Assembly: GCA_949316235.1 (NCBI GenBank)
Contig: OX438743.1
Span: forward strand, 24,053,771-24,117,770
From: Oegoconia quadripuncta
Lineage: Eukaryota; Arthropoda; Insecta; Lepidoptera; Autostichidae
Reading direction: 5' to 3'
Length of the DNA: 64,000 nt
Under the pieces are notes generated by a model. The model searched no databases. It had not been told where the DNA came from and saw only the letters and a program-made list of their open reading frames with translations. The position numbers and the translations under genes were made by a program. This document shows, piece by piece, positions 1 to 52,800 of this stretch (within the stretch, counting starts at the first letter, position 1; each line of letters starts with the position of its first letter).

Positions 1-92
1 GTCAGTACACTACCACTTTCGGCCTCATCTTCACTTAACATCAGGTGTGATTGCGGTTAAGTGCTAACCCGTTGTACATATAAAAAAAAAGA
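1..92 (+). repeat. SINE-A, 3' fragment
   Basis: This is the tail end of the family described at 50880, in plus orientation, ending in a poly(A) run. It is cut by the window edge. Confidence 0.75.
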
Positions 93-578
93 TCATGTTG
101 AACCAACAATGTACGCATTGACTTATTTATATTCTATAAATATGGTTGCGCGAACAAATCTTTTTCGCGCTTTTCCTAGTAGTTAAAACAGCGCCATCTC
201 TTAGAATCCTCGAGAACTAATAGGACTGCTGACCTAAAAAATTACATTGAATAAAATATGAGTTTTATGACTAATATAATAATATTATGTTTGTTATAAT
301 TAAAAGATATTCGCATGTTTTTCTGGTCACTTTTCTGTGGTAAGTAAAGCATTTTTGTACAACATAAACTAACATTTGATAGGTACGACAGTTCGCGAAC
401 TCGGTGTTAACTGAGTTCCCATTGGTGCCAAACTCTCGTTTTTAACACCAATGACATTTTTTGTTTCAAGGACCCCGGTCTAGCTTTGCCCGCAACCAGG
501 CGTTGACGAACTTACGTATTTGTTCCTCATCCTACATTTACACGTTCCTATTTTGCTGATGTACTATAATCAACTGAC
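93..578. other. THADA intron 20, no recognised content
   Basis: This AT-rich sequence lies past exon 20. I looked for the next THADA exon on the minus strand and found no convincing one. Confidence 0.5.
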
Positions 579-39018
<38,440 letters not shown>

Positions 39019-39184
39019 GGTGGACACAGAAATGGTATGCTGCAGTTTTATTTATTATTTACTGCCGAAATTGCCTGCCACTGATAAAGTTTGCCGTGAT
39101 CAAAGAATAATCATCATCAAATCATCGTAATTCGTAAACAAACAGCTGTTTTACCTCGATCATTTCTTTTTCGTAAAACTTGTC

Positions 39185-39440
39185 CTTTTGTACTGGCAAA
39201 GGGAACGAAACTATACAGCCAGATTTTTGTCAAGAAAAAAATTGTGGTGGCGGTGACAGGGCCATAGCATAGGGATACGCTTTTTGGCGGGAACTCGGCG
39301 AGTGAAGTTGCATTTTTCTTTATAATTCTTATAATCTGTGCATTCTAACTTTTGAAGCTTAATATTGGCTGAATATTGTGCAGCAAATGTTGGTGATGGT
39401 ATACAAGCTTTCGGGTTCCCACAAGAAGCCGCCAAAATAT
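39185..39440 (-). repeat. Repeat family R-x, copy 2, minus
   Basis: It shares TTTCTTTATAATTCTTATAA and CTGGCAAAGGGAACG-type ends with 30005-30372. Confidence 0.75.
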
Positions 39441-40520
39441 TCTCTGTCTACGGGGATAACGCTGTATTATAGTACTCTTTGGGATAACGGCATCTCTGCA
39501 CTTGAGCAACCACAATAATTTATCACGTTTTGTGCGTTTATTACATTCTAGCCAATGAGCAAAATAATGCAAATCTAATCTGAAATTATTCAAATTGCAT
39601 AAAAAATTGCAATGTCACTGGCGAGATCGAGATGCCGCCAAAACATCAAAATTATTCTGGCTCAAAAATCTTCTGGAAACCGAAAGTATAGGGGACCCTC
39701 AAGGAGACCTTTAATACAAAACCTTGACTATCAGGTGACCAGATTACACGAGTTTGACACAATTTCACCAATCTGCACTGGATATGTATGGTAGATTGTG
39801 GCTAACTTATTGGTAATCTGTGCTAGTTAGTAGCTCGTAACGCTCTACTAGTTAGTAGTGTGGCTGTGACCCAGCAGTGGAGATGTAAAGTTGTTGATGT
39901 TGTTGATAGATTATGGCCAAAGAACTATTAAATGTAAAGATTATTTAGACAACTTGTACTTGAAGCATGCTGTACAGATTTTAACGAATTATGTTACTGG
40001 TTTTCTTAATTTCCTTTGCAGACTTTATTAAACGTACAGCTAGGTAAGTCCACAGGCGCGGCTCTGTCTGAATCTGCGGTGACACCCCAAACAACTCCAA
40101 ACTTTACGATCATTGCTCCATGGCCACTGGAAATCTAGCCGCAGATTTGAACGCGAGTCGTGCATAAACCTTACAAAAGTGACATCCCGGTAACAATCCC
40201 GGATAGCAGAAGCCTAATGCGAGTAGTTGTAAAATTCGTGACCAAGTCACCATAGAACATCGGAACGTTTATAGAATTTAAATAGGTAGTTAATCATAAC
40301 TTCCTGAGTGAATGAGAGTTCTGGTAAGTTTACCTCGTCTTGCGCGCAATAGAATGTGTAAGAATAGAATAATTTCTCGCACTCGTCATCAATCGTCATC
40401 ATCAGCAATAGGCCACCCAAATCCACCGCTGGAGAATGCATCCATGCTTTGGGGGTGCAGTTTGCGTCGCTTTCCATTGGACGGGGAAAACTTGCCCATA
40501 AATGAGTCGTTGATGAAACA
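39441..40520. other. Intergenic stretch between the two genes
   Basis: It contains the 5' flank of THADA and several short repeat pieces (TTTCCATTGGACGGGGAAAA near 40475, ATCTAGCCGCAGATTTGAAC near 40132). No coding region recognised. Confidence 0.5.
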
Positions 40521-40537
40521 AAATAGTATTTCTTATA

Positions 40538-40543
40538 TTTATT
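40538..40543 (-). terminator. Polyadenylation signal AATAAA
   Basis: AATAAA on the minus strand lies about 75 nt past the TAA of the terminal exon at 40616 and marks the likely 3' end near 40520. Confidence 0.65.
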
Positions 40544-40615
40544 TAAATTCGACATTCAATTATTTACATTTACATAATAAATTAAAAGTAAACTAAGCGT
40601 ATATCACACTACGAC

Positions 40616-40821
40616 TTATTCAGTCTTGTCTGAAACCACTTGGGGTTCGTTTTTAGGTTCTTCTGGAAGAACTTCTTTTTGAGGAGCAACTTGTTCTTCA
40701 GCTTTGTCATCCTTGGGTACTACGGCAGCGGCCGCGTCGCTGTTGACTTCAGGGACGCCGTCAGAGGCGGCAGAGACGGCAGAAGTCCTGCTATCCCGTC
40801 CGTTATCGTCATCAGCAACCC
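40616..40821 (-). CDS. Terminal exon, acidic Lys/Pro/Glu-rich tail
   Basis: After a TTTATCTCCAG acceptor, the phase-1 frame encodes 68 residues starting GVADDDNGRDSRTSAV and ending EPKNEPQVVSDKTE before TAA. It is rich in D, E, K, P, A and V, resembling the Lys/Pro/Glu linker of exon 1, which supports one gene. An AATAAA follows about 75 nt downstream. Codon choice is regular in this frame only. Confidence 0.75.
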
Positions 40822-43800
40822 CTGGAGATAAATAAAAAAAAATATTTCTGTAATTCACTCAAATTACGCAATTCACTGAGGCGGATAGTTGGTACCTAGG
40901 TTTCAATAGCTTCAATTACTAGCTTCTATGGAATTTCGTATATAATATTATGATGCAAATTCGCGACATCTAACCCTCCGTACTCCGTATGCTCTTCCAC
41001 CCAAGGTGCGGATTGCATCGCTTCGAGGAAGTTGCATTACATGCAACGAATACAAAAGAAATGTTAGAGGCAGGTACTTCTAACATTAAAAGAAAATAAA
41101 TGATTTGAGTTATGATTCTTTTTGTTGGAAGGGCCTGCTAGGTCATGGGAAAGACCATGGGAATAGCAGCTACTCTAAAGACATGGACATATTCTTTTTC
41201 ACTGCAGTAAACCCATGCAGTCGCACGGCGACCATAACACTTTCTGTTTAAGCAGGCCTTGCTGCGTTCATATTTCCAATAGTGTTAGGCCGTCAGCTTA
41301 TACTGATACTGTTGTAGTTAGTCGTCGTGGCGTCAACTAATATAAACACAGTACCCAGAAAAATATCTTTCAAACAGCAAAGCGGGGAACTAGCGCCTGA
41401 TGTAATATTTTGGCAACAGCCTTAAGTTTTGTTATTCGCTTCTCTTTGTATTTTTACCCGATTGTAGGTGTTTTTCGCGCGTATCTATGTATGTGGGATT
41501 CTTTATTCCCTCGTTACTTTGGAAAAGTTGTTTGTAATCATGTGTATTCGCATACCATTTGCTATCAGCGACTAAATAAAAGTAACCCTATATATGAACC
41601 TGGGGATCAAAATGAATCTAACGAGTGTCGTTAGAAGCGCACTTCAAAATCCTTACGCTACAGGATGTAACATTTAAACTACATTCAAGCTTCAAGCGGA
41701 CATAATACAAGCCTAGTTGCTTAGTGTGGAACTAAATGGCGCTATGTGTATGTGCAAAGATATTTATTTATTTATTATTAATAAGCTGAGACATCTTATA
41801 CGACACTATAATTTCATAATAAAAGGAAGAATAGAGGGGAAAAGAAAAAGAGGAAGACCGAGAATAAGCTACATGCAGCAAACAAAAGAGAACTGTCAGT
41901 TAAATTCCACTCCGTCCATGCTTCCTAACCCAAAGGTTGCCTGGAAGAGGTAGCTTTTAAAATTTGCCACCAAATTGTACTATCCCCTTTTTCTTATTTT
42001 CTTTATGCTTCTTATTGTTGTACAATAAAGAATATTTTGTTTGTTTGTTTGTCAGTTTGTTTGTCAATTTTTGCAATTATTTTCACAAACGGTTTCAACT
42101 AATAAATAGGAGGAGGTTGTAGCCAGGGCAGTTGACTGTCTTTTTTTTTGGCTACAAGTCTAGCCACGGACGGTTGAGTGGCTAGAGTACACACATTATA
42201 TTTCTCGACCCTGATGCTCCGTTTCACCGATAGCAAGACGTTAAGTAAACAACAGTGGTTAATAGAGTGTTACATACGTTTATATAAGTATAAGAACACT
42301 ATAATTAAACTGGAAACACGTAATGCTTGGTTAGGTTAAGGCAAGGCAAGACGAGTTTTTAAAGTGGCAACATAAATACACGGCACAATTAAAAAGGCTG
42401 GTTTCTGTTCGCTGCACTTATACAGGGTGGCGGTTGCCTTTGGTTTAAAGTTTGAGCGGGTGACATTACCTTTTGTACGATCTAATATGAAAGAAAAGAA
42501 AGAAAGAAACTGTTTAACACTCAGACACAGACTCAGATAAGTGTCGCAGCAGCGAAAGGGAAACGACTCAGCTATATGCTGAGCTTATAAGAGCTCAGCG
42601 CTGGTTTACTGTCGCGCTCAGAGTAGACGAGTTACCGTCGCTAGTTGCATAAAGACAGGACATTCCTATCAAAGGAATAAAAATGTGCTATGTAAATGAA
42701 ATAAATACATAAAGATACTTGTTATGTGACATAAAACTGATAAATATATATATGAGATGACGCTCAACCGGTTCCAAAAATACATAGATTTAGGCCCATA
42801 TTAATAATCAACCAAGATGCGTCAGCAGTTAACGCTATCTCAAGCTCCGTGCTAATATATAAACCAATCTTGAGATCTACTCAGCTGAGATCACTTCTCA
42901 AGTATTTGCCTCAGCGGAGAATGAATAGTCTTGAGTTTCCTTTATTAATACGTGAAACTCTCAAGTGAGTACTGCTTGAGTAAGCACGCGCGTTTCAGGT
43001 CCCAAGTTAGGTTTATTAATCAACACGTTTACTTGAGACCGGTCACGAGACTGTTCTCAATCTTGAGAATGGTTTATTAATACGGGCCTAAGTGCCGAAT
43101 TAAAACATGAACGACTAATGGTGTAAAATAAAGTATTTACACCCAAACAAAATAAAAACAAACGTTGTGGATAAGAAAAAAAAAAGAAAACAAACTAATG
43201 TCATTGTTGAATCGCTGAAAATTGGCAAAACGACCGACTTCCAATAAGGTTATCTCTATCTCCGGGGTGCTTCATTAGATCTTAGAAGCTCTATCATATA
43301 AAGAAATAATCATCAAAATCAGTTAACGATTGACAAAAATATTGGTTAATTATATAAAAAAATAATACATACAGCCGAACATAGATCTCCTTTTTGAAGC
43401 CGGTTAAAAATATAAATATTATCATTGAATACGTACTCAAATATATAATATTAAATATTTGATCTAAATAAATGTAAATAACCTAAATTGAGAATTTTGA
43501 ATACACCCGAGGAACTAAACATATTAATGTCATCCAGGTATACCAAGCTACAGTTAAAAGCTTAATAGTATTTAGTGGTTAGTTTATATAAGCTTATATT
43601 TTCTCTAAGAGAATTTGTCAATTCTTTTGAGGAAATAAACTCTTTAACCGTAATTAATTACAGAAGTTCTAAATAGAATTATGTTGCTTTTGGAGTTGAA
43701 CACTTGAGTCCCGGAACTCTATCACTCTATGAAGAGTTGGCGACATGACCGGTCGGCGTCTCGGGTGACCCCAAGAGCAAGCACTTACATCCCTCTACGA

Positions 43801-46800
43801 ATAAACATTGCAATCCAGAGAGGTACTGCAGATAGCAACTTAGGCACTTGACACAGACTGAACCTGTGCCATCTTTTAAATTAAGTTTCGACATTCGACA
43901 AGAAAACAGTCACTATAGCTATCTAAAGACCAAAAACTTTGATGAAATAGAATCTCTTTTGCAATATCTCATGTTACTTACCTTCCTTGATATCTAAATT
44001 GTACATGCAGCCGAAAACTAATGTTGCTAAACCGATAGACTTCGTATACACACATTCACAAACACAATACACACATACACCCACACCCACGCACACACAT
44101 GCACACAACACATACCTCTACCTCTCTATTTTTATAACTAATATTGTTAAAATAAGAATTCAGCTTGTATACCTACTTATCTTCTTGTTTAAAGCATTTA
44201 TGTAGTTGTAGAAGAGCGGGACCTCCTAATAGAGGTAAACATTTTTACTTAAAAGAAGACCCCTAATGCTGTTATAGATAATAAGAAACATTTACTTAAA
44301 TAAACATTTTTGATTTTTTTTGGATTTCTGAACCAAGTTCCTAATTGATTAAGTAACTTTTTACTTTTGTACCTCGCAAGTAAAAAAGGAACCCATAAAG
44401 GATCCCTTCCTGGTCGATCTGTCTGTCTGTCACGATCTTTTTTCTCACTAAACCGTGGAGATATCAAGGTGAAATTAATATCAAATACTTAGGTATATGG
44501 TCCCTAGCTGTAAAAAAGCACTCTGAAATAAATCAGAACCTAGAGCTAGCTAGCTTTCCGTTAAAAATTATGAAATTTGGCAAAAAGCTAGGTCTCGCAG
44601 CACAAATAAATGGAAAAATACCGAAAATAGTTGGTTTGTATTTATATCACACAAAAAAAAAAAAATTTTGCGATTACAAAATTATATTTCGAGATTGGAT
44701 TCAAACAGAAAAATAAATTTATTTTGAATTTTACTTGCAAATTGCATTTCGAAATACGAACACCCTGTATTAAAGGTCATCGCCCACCTAATGGACCGTG
44801 TACAAACCGAAGGGTCTATCCACACAATGGTTTATTCATCGCATTCGACTGAATACGTCATTGCTTAAATTTTTACTGGAATCGTTAAACTTGACCAAAA
44901 ATATTTATTATTATTACTAACGTAACCAAATTAAAGAATAAGAACAATTTATTAAATGAACGTCGTAAAACGATACCAAAACAAAAAAAACTAGTAGGTA
45001 AATTAAAGTGAAAAATAAGTAGATGTATAGATGTAATATAATAATAAATATCCTTAGATATACACACAGCGCCATCTAGTTCCACAGTAAGCAACTATAG
45101 ACTTGTGTTGTGGATACCAGATGGTTGATAACTCGGGTACACATCTCCGTATTCATCACACAAACATATACAACACTAACTAATATTATAAATGCGAAGG
45201 TTTGTGTTTGTTTGTCTGTAGCTCAATCACGGCGAAACGGATGAATGGATTTGGATGAAATTTGCCCTTTAAAGAGCAACTCTTCGATTTTCTTGCATGT
45301 TGCTTCACATAGTCGCGTCAATGAAGCCTTTTCCCTGAAAGTCCTCAAGAACAGCTCCGATTTTGATGTTTTTTTTATTTTTAATTTGTTTTTTTATATT
45401 ATTCAAAATCAGAAACCTTTTGGAGTGGGGACGGAATGATTTATATTATTTAAACAATATCTACGATAGTTATGTTAAAAAAAATATTTTATATAAAATA
45501 TTCATTAAAAACGTGTGAAAAAAATATGTTTAAGTTATTTTTTTTTATATTGCTATTATAAATAATTGTAAATTACATACCAACATAAGTTATAAACAAT
45601 TGAAGATAAGTTTTTATTATGTAATAATGACGTTAAATTAATTTATGGTGAAAATTAGCAACAGGGGAAAATTGCCTTTTGAACAAGCAGTAGCTTCCAA
45701 AATGTAAAACTAACTATTTTTAGTGTAGTCTACAAAATAAAAACTTTTTAACTTTTTTTGATTTTGACCTAATATACCCTGGATTTAAACATAGGACATT
45801 TTTTAAATACCGATCCGATAAAGTGAGTAGTTCCCTCGCGATAAACAAATTAAAAATATCCAACATAAAATTATTCCACGCAAACGAAGCCGCGGCTGAA
45901 AAGCTAGTTATAAAATAAAATATACCCTGGATTAAGACATAGGATATTTTTTATTCCAGTAAAGTGAGTAGTTCCCGCGGGATAAACAAATTTCCTCGAT
46001 AAAGTTATTTCACGCAGGCAAAGCAAAAGGCAAAGGCAGGGTTTTTCATTTATATGTGAATTTATTTACAAAAAAAATTGTGTAGTTTATCAACCATCCG
46101 TTATCTATAGTAGAAGTCTAGTTGCTTAGTGTGGAACTAGATGGCACTGTGTGTATATGCAAAAATATTTATTTATTTATTATTATTATTAAAAAAAAGC
46201 CGCGGGCAGAAAGCGAGTAAGTTTATATCTTAGCCACAGTTACCTCCGGATCTGTGTTACACTCACGTCCTCCGTCCCGTTACGGCTGACCCTAATCTCT
46301 GACGAGTCCTAGATTTTGCGACAAAGCACTCGGTTTCAATTCTAGTGCTTTCACGTATTTAGTATGTATTGTACTTGTTGTATAGTCAGTCTAGATATCT
46401 TGACAGGTTGAAAGGTTTGTTGTTTTAGTAAATTGAAGGCCTACCTACCTGCGTAGCATGGCATCGTTTGTAGCGCGCAAATTAGTGAAAATGGGATAGT
46501 TGTATATTTCGTCTATATACAGGGCGTCCCAAAGTTATGGGACATGAAGGGGAAGTACCTTAAATATCGTAGATAGTGAATTTTGCTCAAAGAAGACTTT
46601 ATGTTATTTTTAAAAGTTAGTAATTCTGCATTCATAGATTTTCTAAAAATTATTTGCTTCGGCTGGGAATCGAACCGACTCAAATGTGAAAAAAAAAACA
46701 CCCTACTTTTATGATGCCAATCGAAAGAATAGCTAAAAAATAATAACTCTGCCTAAGTAACATAGTATTTTAAAAGAAAGGAACAACGTGAAATTAATCA

Positions 46801-49800
46801 TTTTAATCAAATAAAAAACATACATGAAACTGCCGTAGTCAATTAAGTAGGTATTTTTTTGTAAATTAATTAATTAAATGCTCAAAATGTGATCCCTCTT
46901 GTCTTACGCAAATCGCCAATCTTTTAATGAGCCCGCTGCCTGTTGATTTTCTAATCATTTTATGGTGAACACTCGATGTGATATGGCACAATTCTGTTTG
47001 CAACTCGCCTACGTTCTCGTATCGCTTTTTGTATAGCATATCTTTCACGTATCCCCAAAAGAAGAAATCACTTTAGCAATAAATAACTTTCTTGAAATTT
47101 GACTCAATCATTTTATGTTGTTCCTTTCTTTTAAAATACTATGTTACTTAGGCAGAGTTATTATTTTTTAGCTATTCTTTCGATTGGCATCATAAAAGTA
47201 GGGTGTTTTTTTTTCACATTTAAGTCGGTTCGATTCCCAGCCGAAGCAAGTAATTTTTAGAAAATCTATGAATGCAGAATTACTAACTTTTAAAAATAAC
47301 ATAAAGTCTTCTTTGAGCAAAATTCACTATCTACAATATTTAAGGTACTTCCCCTTCATGTCCCATAACTTTGGGACGCCCTGTATATAAACGTTTATCG
47401 CCCCTGCCATGGTACGGGGGCTGGTACAAACTGTGCTTCCTAAAATTTATTACGATTAAATCTTGGCAGATTTCAAGACAATACGAGTTTGGCAGAAGAT
47501 TGATGAAGATGAGGAAGAAGTGATCGTGGTTAGTGGAGTAAGTTAATTGTAGTAAGGTTCCATAGATTAAAAATGTAACTAACAAAATTGAAAATTATAC
47601 ATATCTAGGAACCACCACCGCTAGAAAATCCACTTTCAAATAAAAAACCACATCGAAATCGGTATCACAAACAGACACACTTAGCGGTCACACTTCTAAC
47701 ACCCCTTTTTTGCGTCGGGGGTTAAACACGCTAGAGGAGATAAAGTTAATTGTTATTGACTTGTTTTATGATTTATGATAGTTTTCTAGTAGGAAAAAAT
47801 TAAAGTTATTTTAAATTTGAAGCCTATGTGCTGTATGTGGTATGGCAGCGCCAAAACGGCTGAACCGATTTGAAATCGGTTTGTAATTTTCGAAAGCTGG
47901 TAGATGCGAAATGATTGTTAGTCATGTTTGCAGCATTTAACGTAGTTGGTTTAGTCTATTTATTTTTGGTTTGCAGCATTTAACGTAGTTGGTTTAGTCT
48001 ATTTATTTTTGGTTGATTTAATCATATGTTTTGGTTTTTTTTTTTATCCACAACGGGTTAGCACTTGATCTCAATCACACCTGATGTTAAGTGAAGATGG
48101 GGCCGAAGGTGGTAGCGTACTGACCCGGAAACCCCATCGTATTTGGGGGGCTGGCTATCTTATCTCTGACAACCGGAACACAACAAATTTTCAATTTTTA
48201 AGAGACTACAGAAAGAACATGGGGCCTTGGGTGCCGTATCTTTTCTCCACAGATGAATATCACTTGCTGATATACATATAATATACAACAATCAAATGCA
48301 GAAGCGTTGATATTGTCACCATTAGATATAAATTGATGTTCATTAAGTGATAGATAAATTTATGATTGGGAAAATAGCTTCAATCTCGGGAATTGTTCGA
48401 ATCTATTTCCTCACTTAATTGTCGCTCCCGCACTTTACAACAGATTAGATTCCGATTTATTTGTAATAGTCTTACACTATCAATATTATTGCATTATTTA
48501 ACTTTGTCAATATTTTATACACATAACTAGCTTTCCGCCCACGGCTTCGCCTGCGTGGAGTAACTTTATCGCGGAAATTGGTTTAGCCCGCGGGAACTAT
48601 ATCGGGATAAGAAATACGCTATGTCTTAATCCAGGGTATATTCTACCTATATACCAAATTTCATCCAAATCCGTTTATCCGTATCGCCGTAATTAAGCAA
48701 TAAACGAACATCCAAACTTTCGCATTTATAACATTAGAAGAAGTAAGATTAACATTGACTGTATTTAATTCAGCAGAATTCTATTAAATTTAAGTCAATA
48801 AGTAAACAATTTAATAATTCGTCAATTCAAAATACCTATCCGATGAATAATATATAATTCTGCATTTGACTATTAGTATCTCTGTATATCAGTAAGTGAT
48901 TCTCATCTGTGGGGAAAAGATGCGGCGCCCAGGGCCCCATATTCTTTCTGTAGTCTCTTAAAAATTGAAAATTTAGGAAACCCCCGATGAAATAAATGAT
49001 TATATCAACCAAAAATAAATAGACTAAGCCAACTACGTTAAATGCTGAAGCTGTTCGAAACGGCGTAACCGATTTTCATCAAATCCTCATCCAAAATTTT
49101 ACCCAAGAACCTAATCCCGAGTTTAATGTTATAATTAAAAAAAAACATTGCGACATATATACGAAATATACCCAAAAATTGTGTTAAAAGCTAAATGTCT
49201 TCTAAACGGCTGAACCCATTTTTATCAAACATGGCTAAGAACCTTTCTCCTCGTTTACTTTTTAATTTAAAAAATCGCACTCAAAGGGGCCATGCTTTAT
49301 CGAGATACGTGCGGACAAAGATACACACACAAAGCCGTCAAACACATAACCCGTCGGTTTTCGTCGGGGGTTAAAAATATACAATTTATAACTTAGCCTT
49401 ATGTAAGTTTTTTTTTATGCACAACGGGTTGGTACTTGACCTCAATCACACCTGATGTTAAGTGAAGATGAGGTCGAAGGTAGAAACGTATATACGGACC
49501 CGGAAACCCCAACACATTTGGGGGACTGGCTATCTTATCTCTGACAACCGGTACACAGCAATGCTATTAAAATTGCTGCTTGGCGGCAGATTTAGATAAG
49601 ATGGTGGTAGCTAGCCAGGCGGACATATAAAATGCCCTACCACCAACCAAACCGAGTACATGTACCCCGCTGGGGATCATGCCCGCGACCTGCGAATCAT
49701 AAACCCAATGTTGTTTACATTGAGCCACGGGTGCTGTTAAATAAGAGGAGGGTCAGTTGTGTTCGTTTCAAAGAATTCAGTTTGAAGTTTTTATGAAGGT

Positions 49801-52800
49801 TCCATAGAGAATCCTGAGCGATACGTCGTTAGCAACACAATTTTTCCTTATTTAACCAAGCCAACGGACACATATTTGTTAAAAAGACATATTTCTAAAT
49901 CTAAGTCAACATGAAAAGCATAGTTATCTCTAAGACCACCCAAGTTACGTCACTATACGAACGTAAGCTGATATTTGTGCTTTATAAAGAACATGTATGT
50001 TAACATTTAAAACGACATTTAAAGCAGTGTGTCCTTTAGAAAGTACATACGGTAACTTGGTTGCCTAGCGTGTCTATGGTATCATTCACTGCGCCTGACA
50101 CGCTTGTTGTTGTTCCATTTATGAGTGCTCCTATTGATCCTAACAGACCGTTGACAAAATTTCCCCATGCAGCCACTAGAGGAAAGTGAAGAATGACAGT
50201 AGAATATAAATAATAATATTAATAATAAGTATACATATACAACACATGAGCGTCCGTGATCTCACCATAGGCTCCACTGAAAACCAGCGTTGTAGTCGTT
50301 CTTCTCCTCTCGACTACAACAAGTGCTGAGTTGGGGGCCTGCCCTCCTATTACATAATTTCATCGTTATCGTCATCGATTATGTTCTGACATGTGATTGG
50401 TTGGCTCATCGCTCGCTCAGCAATTTGACGGTGTCTCATTGGTCAACGTTATCGATGACGATTCCGATGAAATTACATAATCTAAGGCTGATTTGATGCC
50501 ACTTTGCGACACCGAAAACTAGCCAATGCATACATACTTATATTAAGTTCCACATTTTTAAATTGTGTTATAATAGTATAGGTAACAATTAAATGTATTT
50601 TATAAGTGTCGCTAAATGGATCAAATAAAGTTTTCTTATTCTTATTCTTAACACCAATACACCTCTGTACACATTTTCTAACTGTAATCTGTTTGTATTT
50701 CTTGTGCAATAAAGAATAAAGAAGATAAATCATAAAAATAATAACAACTCTTGCTTTTGTTCTTCAAATTCCATTGATGGATGTAATTTCAATAACAGCG
50801 GTCAAATTATATGAAAAATAAATTTATCATAGAATAGAATCGACGTATAGAAATAAACAGCTAAATCATATAGCCTATATTTTTTTTTTATGCACGACGG
50901 GTTCGTACTTGACCTCAATCACACCTGATGTTAAGTGAAGATGAGGTCGAAGGTGGAAGCGTACTGACGCGGAAACCCCAACACATTTGGGGGAATGGCT
51001 ATCTTATTTCTGACAACCGGAACACAACAATGCCATTAACATTGCTGCTTGGCGGCAGATTTAGATAAGATGGTGGTAGCTAGCCAGGCGGACATTTAAA
51101 ATGCCCTACCACCAACCAAACCGAGTACTTAAACATGTACCCCGCTGGGGATCGAACCCGCGACCTCCGATTCAAACACCCAATGTTGTTTACATTGAGC
51201 CACGGAGGCGGTCAAAATATATGTATATAAGCATAGACCCTATGTGGATTTAGCTCTGCTTCATTCTATACGCCTCTTATCTGATTCTGAATTTAAAAAT
51301 AAATAAGAATCAAAAAGGAATAACTTCAAAAAATACATTGAATAATGTGGATGTTATAAATTGAAGTAGGTCATTGCCCAGAAGTATAGATATACAAGTA
51401 CATACAAGTTCAATATATAGACCTGACCGTAAAATTTCCAGTATAAGCGGGTCTTGCTGCGTTCACATTTCCGATAGCGTTACGAGGTCAGCTTACACTG
51501 GTATGTTACGGTCGTGGTGCTGTCGACTGTATCTATGATAATCGACTTCTGCCATTGGGGATTTGGATTATTAATATTATACTACGATTACTTAAATGGT
51601 TTCAAGGATGAGAGGCTATAGTTTTAGTGTGCTCAGATCAAAAATCACCTGAACAATGAAATTCAAAAGTTAATTGCAGTCATCAAATTGAATTGATTTT
51701 CTTAAAACTGCTGAGGTGTGGTACTTCCGACCAGTAAAGCTACTGTCTTGATTTAATTCTAAAGAGTATAGCGGGTAGATCCATTAGAAGTTCGTGTAGG
51801 CAACTCCTCTAATTAAATTATTATTGTTTACCATCAAATAGAAATAAAAACTAAGTTCAAATGTCGGATTGTTTGTCAAATTGTACTTTAAACGGAACAT
51901 AAAGACTTCGGTGTAAGTAGTATTTATATGAAGACTTGCAACAATTTTAAGAACGGAACACACAAAAAATTACATACCTTGTCCAGGCTTATGACCAGGT
52001 TTGTGACCACCGTGACCCCCATGTCCGCCTTCAATAGGGATCACAATGATTCCTTTCTCGTCCTCCGTGGCGTTGTCCCTCGGTCTCTCAGGGTTGGTAA
52101 TAGTGTGTTGTATTCTCTGGACAGCGCCGGCAATCCCCTGCACGATCGGATTCTTCTGGATTATTTGCGTAATGGGGCCAGCCTGAGCAGTTTGAACCAG
52201 CTCAGGTTTCTGCTTCTCAGTTGTATCTGGTTTGGTTTCTTCAGGAACCACATTGGTACCAGCATCTTCCACAGGTTTTTCTTCTACCGGTTTATTTGCC
52301 TCAGGCTTGGCATTTTCAGGCTTGCTAGCGGCAGGCTTGTTTGGCTGAATTAGGCTTACAACACCTTGGTATAAAGGACTATTTTGAATGGCCTGTACAA
52401 TAGGCCCACCGCTAGGTTGACTGACAGGGGTATCCTGTTGTACTTGACCTGCTTGGCCCGCTTGACCAGCCTGTGGGTTGAAGAAATTTTGAACACTCTG
52501 CCATATTGTAGGTCTTGACGGAGAACTTTCGTCAGATTGCGCGGATCCGGGCTGATTGGTGCCTTGTTGATTGATGAGGTTTTGTACACCTTGGCCCCAG
52601 TTTTGGAAGACATTAGTCTCACCATTATTTTGTTGCTGTGATGAGTTAAAATATTGCTGGAGCTGGTTTGTCATATTTTGGAAACCCTGTTGTATTTGCT
52701 GTTGCATAGTTTGTAAATAAATGGCAAACGGTCCGGTGCCAGCTCCAGCTCCACCTGGCGATTCAGAACCCTGCTTTACGCTTGCGACTGCTTTAACCCC

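Larger units (their letters stand above)
47820..49060. mobile_element. Foldback element with a SINE inserted in the left arm
   Basis: Left-arm pieces 47930-48033 and 48187-48300 match the right arm 48880-49060 in reverse (CATTTAACGTAGTTGGTTTA, AGAGACTACAGAAAGAACAT). The left arm also has a tandem duplication of about 48 bp at 47926-48010. Confidence 0.82.

Noticed and set aside
1..578. Search for THADA exon 21
   Set aside because: No segment with the next conserved block and proper splice signals was found, so the gene was left open at the left edge.
46520..47383. Active mariner transposon
   Set aside because: Only the C-terminal end of the transposase remains, without its DNA-binding domain and most of the catalytic region.
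50030..50060. Stop after VCTF as the certain end of the secreted protein
   Set aside because: A strong GTATGT donor lies before it and no polyadenylation signal follows closely, so it is kept only as an alternative.
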